DNA of 5,427 nt from JBFGWM01 sp041588495 (GTDB lineage: Bacteria; Pseudomonadota; Gammaproteobacteria; Pseudomonadales; JBFGWM01): NCBI GenBank assembly GCA_041588495.1, contig JBFGWM010000199.1, positions 1 to 5,427 on the forward strand. Reading direction: 5' to 3'. The notes below the pieces were generated by a model. The model was not told the origin of the DNA, did no database searches, and saw nothing but the letters and a program-made list of their open reading frames with translations. The position numbers and the translations under genes were made by a program. Positions 3,884-5,427 of this stretch are shown here, one piece after another. The first letter of the stretch is position 1, and every line of letters starts with the position of its first letter.

Positions 3884-5215
3884 ATGAAAGTGCGCCTGCA
3901 GCGTGTTCTCGAGGACCTGCGTTCAAGTTACTGGTTCCTGCCCTGCCTGATGACCATTGCGGCGATCCTGCTGGTCGTCCTTTCCCATGACTTCGAACGC
4001 CGCTTCGGGATCGATGATGTGCCGGGACTGGGCTGGCTGTTCGCGATCGGTGCGCCGGGAGCGCGCGCCGTGCTGGGCACGGTCGCCACCTCGGCGATCG
4101 GCACTGCCAGCGTGGTGTTCTCGATCTCCATCGTCGCCCTGTCCCTGACCTCCAGCCAGTTCGGTCCGCGCCTGCTGAAGAACTTCATGCGCCAGCAGTT
4201 CACCCAGCTGACCCTGGGCACGTTCATGGCCACGTTCATCTTCACCCTGTTTGCGCTGGCCACGGTGCCTGAATCCTCCGCTGCCGGACCGGTGCCTCAT
4301 CTCGCGGTGCTGATCGCGCTGGGCTTCGGCCTGGTCAGTTTCCTGTTCCTGATTTTCTACGTGCAGCACATCGTCGCGTTCATCCAGGCGCCTAAAGTGA
4401 TCGAGGATGTTTCCTCGCAACTCATGCAACGGCTGCAGGGCCTTCCCGAGCGCGAGGAGGGCGACGATGTTTGCGGAATGCCGGAGGGCGTGGGCGCGTT
4501 TCCCGATGAAGAGGACCCTGGTGATGCGCTGCGGGTTACGGCGCGGAACGGCGGCTATCTGCAGGCGGTGGACGTGGACAGCCTGCTGGGTCTCGCCGCA
4601 GGGCGTGACCTGTACGTGCGCCTGGTGTTGCGTGCGGGACAGTTTGCCATGCCGGGCCAGTTGCTGGCCCTGGTGGGTGGTGACGCCGGAGACGACGCGG
4701 ACGCCGTGTGTGACACGGTGCGTGCGGCCTGCGTGTTCGGCATCGAGCGGACCGTCACCCAGGACATGGAGTTCTCCATCGACCAGTTGGTGGAGGTCGG
4801 GGTGCGTGCGCTGTCACCGGGGATCAATGATCCGTTCACGGCGATCAATTGCGTGGACCAGCTGGGCGCGGCGTTGGCGGTACTGGCCGGTCGTCGACTG
4901 GAAAGCGGGCTGCACGCCGATGACGGGGGTACGGTGCGGCTGTGCATCGAGACCCATAGCTACGCCGGCATGCTCGATTCAGCGTTTAACCAGCTGCGCC
5001 AGCACGCCGCGGGGGACGCGGCGGTGACGATCCGCATGCTGGAGATTGTCCACGACCTGGCGGGCAGGGACCTGCCCCCATCGTTTCGAGACAGCCTGCT
5101 GAGTCATGCTCGGCTGCTGTACGCCACCAAGGATGAACTCGCGCATCCGTCGGACCGGGAAGACGCCGAGTCGCGGTTCGAGCGCATTCGTGAAGTCCTG
5201 GGCGACGCGGGCTGA
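3884..5215 (+). CDS. DUF2254 family integral membrane protein
   Basis: A complete 443-residue protein starting at ATG 3884, with GGGAGG seven bases upstream. Four membrane segments lie in the N-terminal part: about 16-34 (YWFLPCLMTIAAILLVVLS), 66-88, 107-127 and 138-162. After VFSISIVALSLTSSQFGPRL (78-97) comes the family block FGPRLLKNFMRQQFTQLTLG. A soluble part of about 280 residues follows. It includes the most conserved stretch, R289-T-x-x-Q-D-x-x-F-x-I-x-Q-L-V-E-V, then R308-A-L-S-P-G-I-N-D-P-F-T-A (to 320). These features and the length identify DUF2254, a widespread bacterial family of unknown function. The soluble part probably lies in the cytoplasm. An acidic insert (about 190-215) separates the membrane and soluble parts. 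It has its own ribosome site and a 145-base upstream gap containing a perfect palindrome, so it may be separately regulated. It converges on a minus-strand gene with 26 bases between the stops. Confidence 0.93.
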   Translation: MKVRLQRVLEDLRSSYWFLPCLMTIAAILLVVLSHDFERRFGIDDVPGLGWLFAIGAPGARAVLGTVATSAIGTASVVFSISIVALSLTSSQFGPRLLKNFMRQQFTQLTLGTFMATFIFTLFALATVPESSAAGPVPHLAVLIALGFGLVSFLFLIFYVQHIVAFIQAPKVIEDVSSQLMQRLQGLPEREEGDDVCGMPEGVGAFPDEEDPGDALRVTARNGGYLQAVDVDSLLGLAAGRDLYVRLVLRAGQFAMPGQLLALVGGDAGDDADAVCDTVRAACVFGIERTVTQDMEFSIDQLVEVGVRALSPGINDPFTAINCVDQLGAALAVLAGRRLESGLHADDGGTVRLCIETHSYAGMLDSAFNQLRQHAAGDAAVTIRMLEIVHDLAGRDLPPSFRDSLLSHARLLYATKDELAHPSDREDAESRFERIREVLGDAG

Positions 5216-5219
5216 TCGC

Positions 5220-5234
5220 CGGCGCTGTCCGCCG
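5220..5234. other. Small hairpin between convergent stop codons
   Basis: CGGCG (5220-5224) and CGCCG (5230-5234) can pair around a five-base loop, in the 26-base space between the DUF2254 stop and the minus-strand stop. It is placed where a shared terminator would be, but neither strand has a T-run after it, so termination here is only possible, not shown. Confidence 0.25.
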
Positions 5235-5241
5235 TCCGCAG

Positions 5242-5427
5242 TCAGTCGTCCCGGCGCGCGGATTTGCCGGCCTTCGCCGACTTTCCGGACAGGGCCAGCT
5301 TCTTGCGTGACTTCTTGACCTTGGCTTTCTTCGGCTTGTCCTTGCGGACCGGGCGGGCCGAGCCGTCCACCGGGCGCAGGCGCATGGGGCGTCCGCCAAC
5401 CCGGGTTTTCTGCAGCACCTGGTAGAC
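5242..5427 (-). CDS. C-terminal part of a protein with lysine-rich basic tail (5' end outside window)
   Basis: Reading the minus strand from the window edge, one frame is open for 61 codons to a TGA whose complement lies at 5242-5244. It begins VYQVLQKTRVGGRPMRLRPVDG, which looks like the last helix and strand of a small folded domain. A tail of about 38 residues follows, rich in lysine and arginine (for example RKDKPKKAKVKKSRKK and KSAKAGKSARRDD). Low-complexity basic tails of this kind are common in bacterial RNA-binding enzymes such as DEAD-box helicases and pseudouridine synthases. The 'GGRPMRLRP' end could be the last strand of a DbpA/CsdA-type RNA-binding domain. That is a guess, because the diagnostic part of the protein is outside the window. 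No gene name is given. Codon use (CGC, AAG, GCC) fits the neighbouring genes, which supports real coding. Confidence 0.65.
   Translation of the reverse strand, partial: VYQVLQKTRVGGRPMRLRPVDGSARPVRKDKPKKAKVKKSRKKLALSGKSAKAGKSARRDD

Noticed and set aside
4407..5027. Second long plus-strand frame inside the DUF2254 gene
   Set aside because: Cys/Trp/Arg/Ser-rich out-of-frame product of the real gene, with no independent start signal.

Overview
The window is GC-rich bacterial chromosome with ordinary housekeeping and accessory gene content. Short gaps, Shine-Dalgarno sites of the GGAG type, a CspA-type cold-shock protein and a DksA-like zinc-ribbon protein point to a proteobacterium. The protein styles suggest Gammaproteobacteria, but this is an inference and no marker gene fixes the genus. 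I see no rRNA, tRNA, CRISPR array, transposase, integrase or phage gene.

Layout from left to right. (1) The 3' end of a conserved hypothetical gene (to 277). (2) An SRPBCC/polyketide-cyclase-fold ligand-binding protein (378-800). (3) A single-span membrane protein with a pilin-like outline but no prepilin peptidase site (938-1411). (4) A four-helix MAPEG-family membrane protein (1500-1934), followed 42 bases later by a short DksA/TraR-type zinc-ribbon regulator (1977-2330). (5) A CspA-family cold-shock gene (2509-2721) with a structured leader of more than 100 bases, a long 3' region and a very strong intrinsic terminator (2893-2946). (6) A 77-residue membrane-anchored protein (3062-3295) and a 128-residue four-helix membrane protein (3352-3738), both unrecognised. 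(7) A DUF2254 membrane protein (3884-5215) preceded by a 14-base perfect palindrome. (8) On the minus strand, converging on it, the lysine-rich C-terminus of a truncated gene (5242-5427).

Every complete gene is on the plus strand. The long minus-strand open frames opposite genes 2-4 are shadows of GC-rich coding DNA. Four or five of the eight plus-strand products are predicted membrane proteins. The two nucleic-acid/transcription genes in the middle (DksA-like and cold-shock) and the basic-tailed minus-strand product could all belong to stress-time RNA or transcription control, but adjacency is the only evidence.

I find no convincing undescribed multi-gene system. The items most worth a second look are the folded cold-shock leader and the unexplained 3' region ending in a GNRA-capped terminator, the perfect palindrome before the DUF2254 gene, the pilin-like protein without a processing site, and the uncharacterised small membrane proteins.
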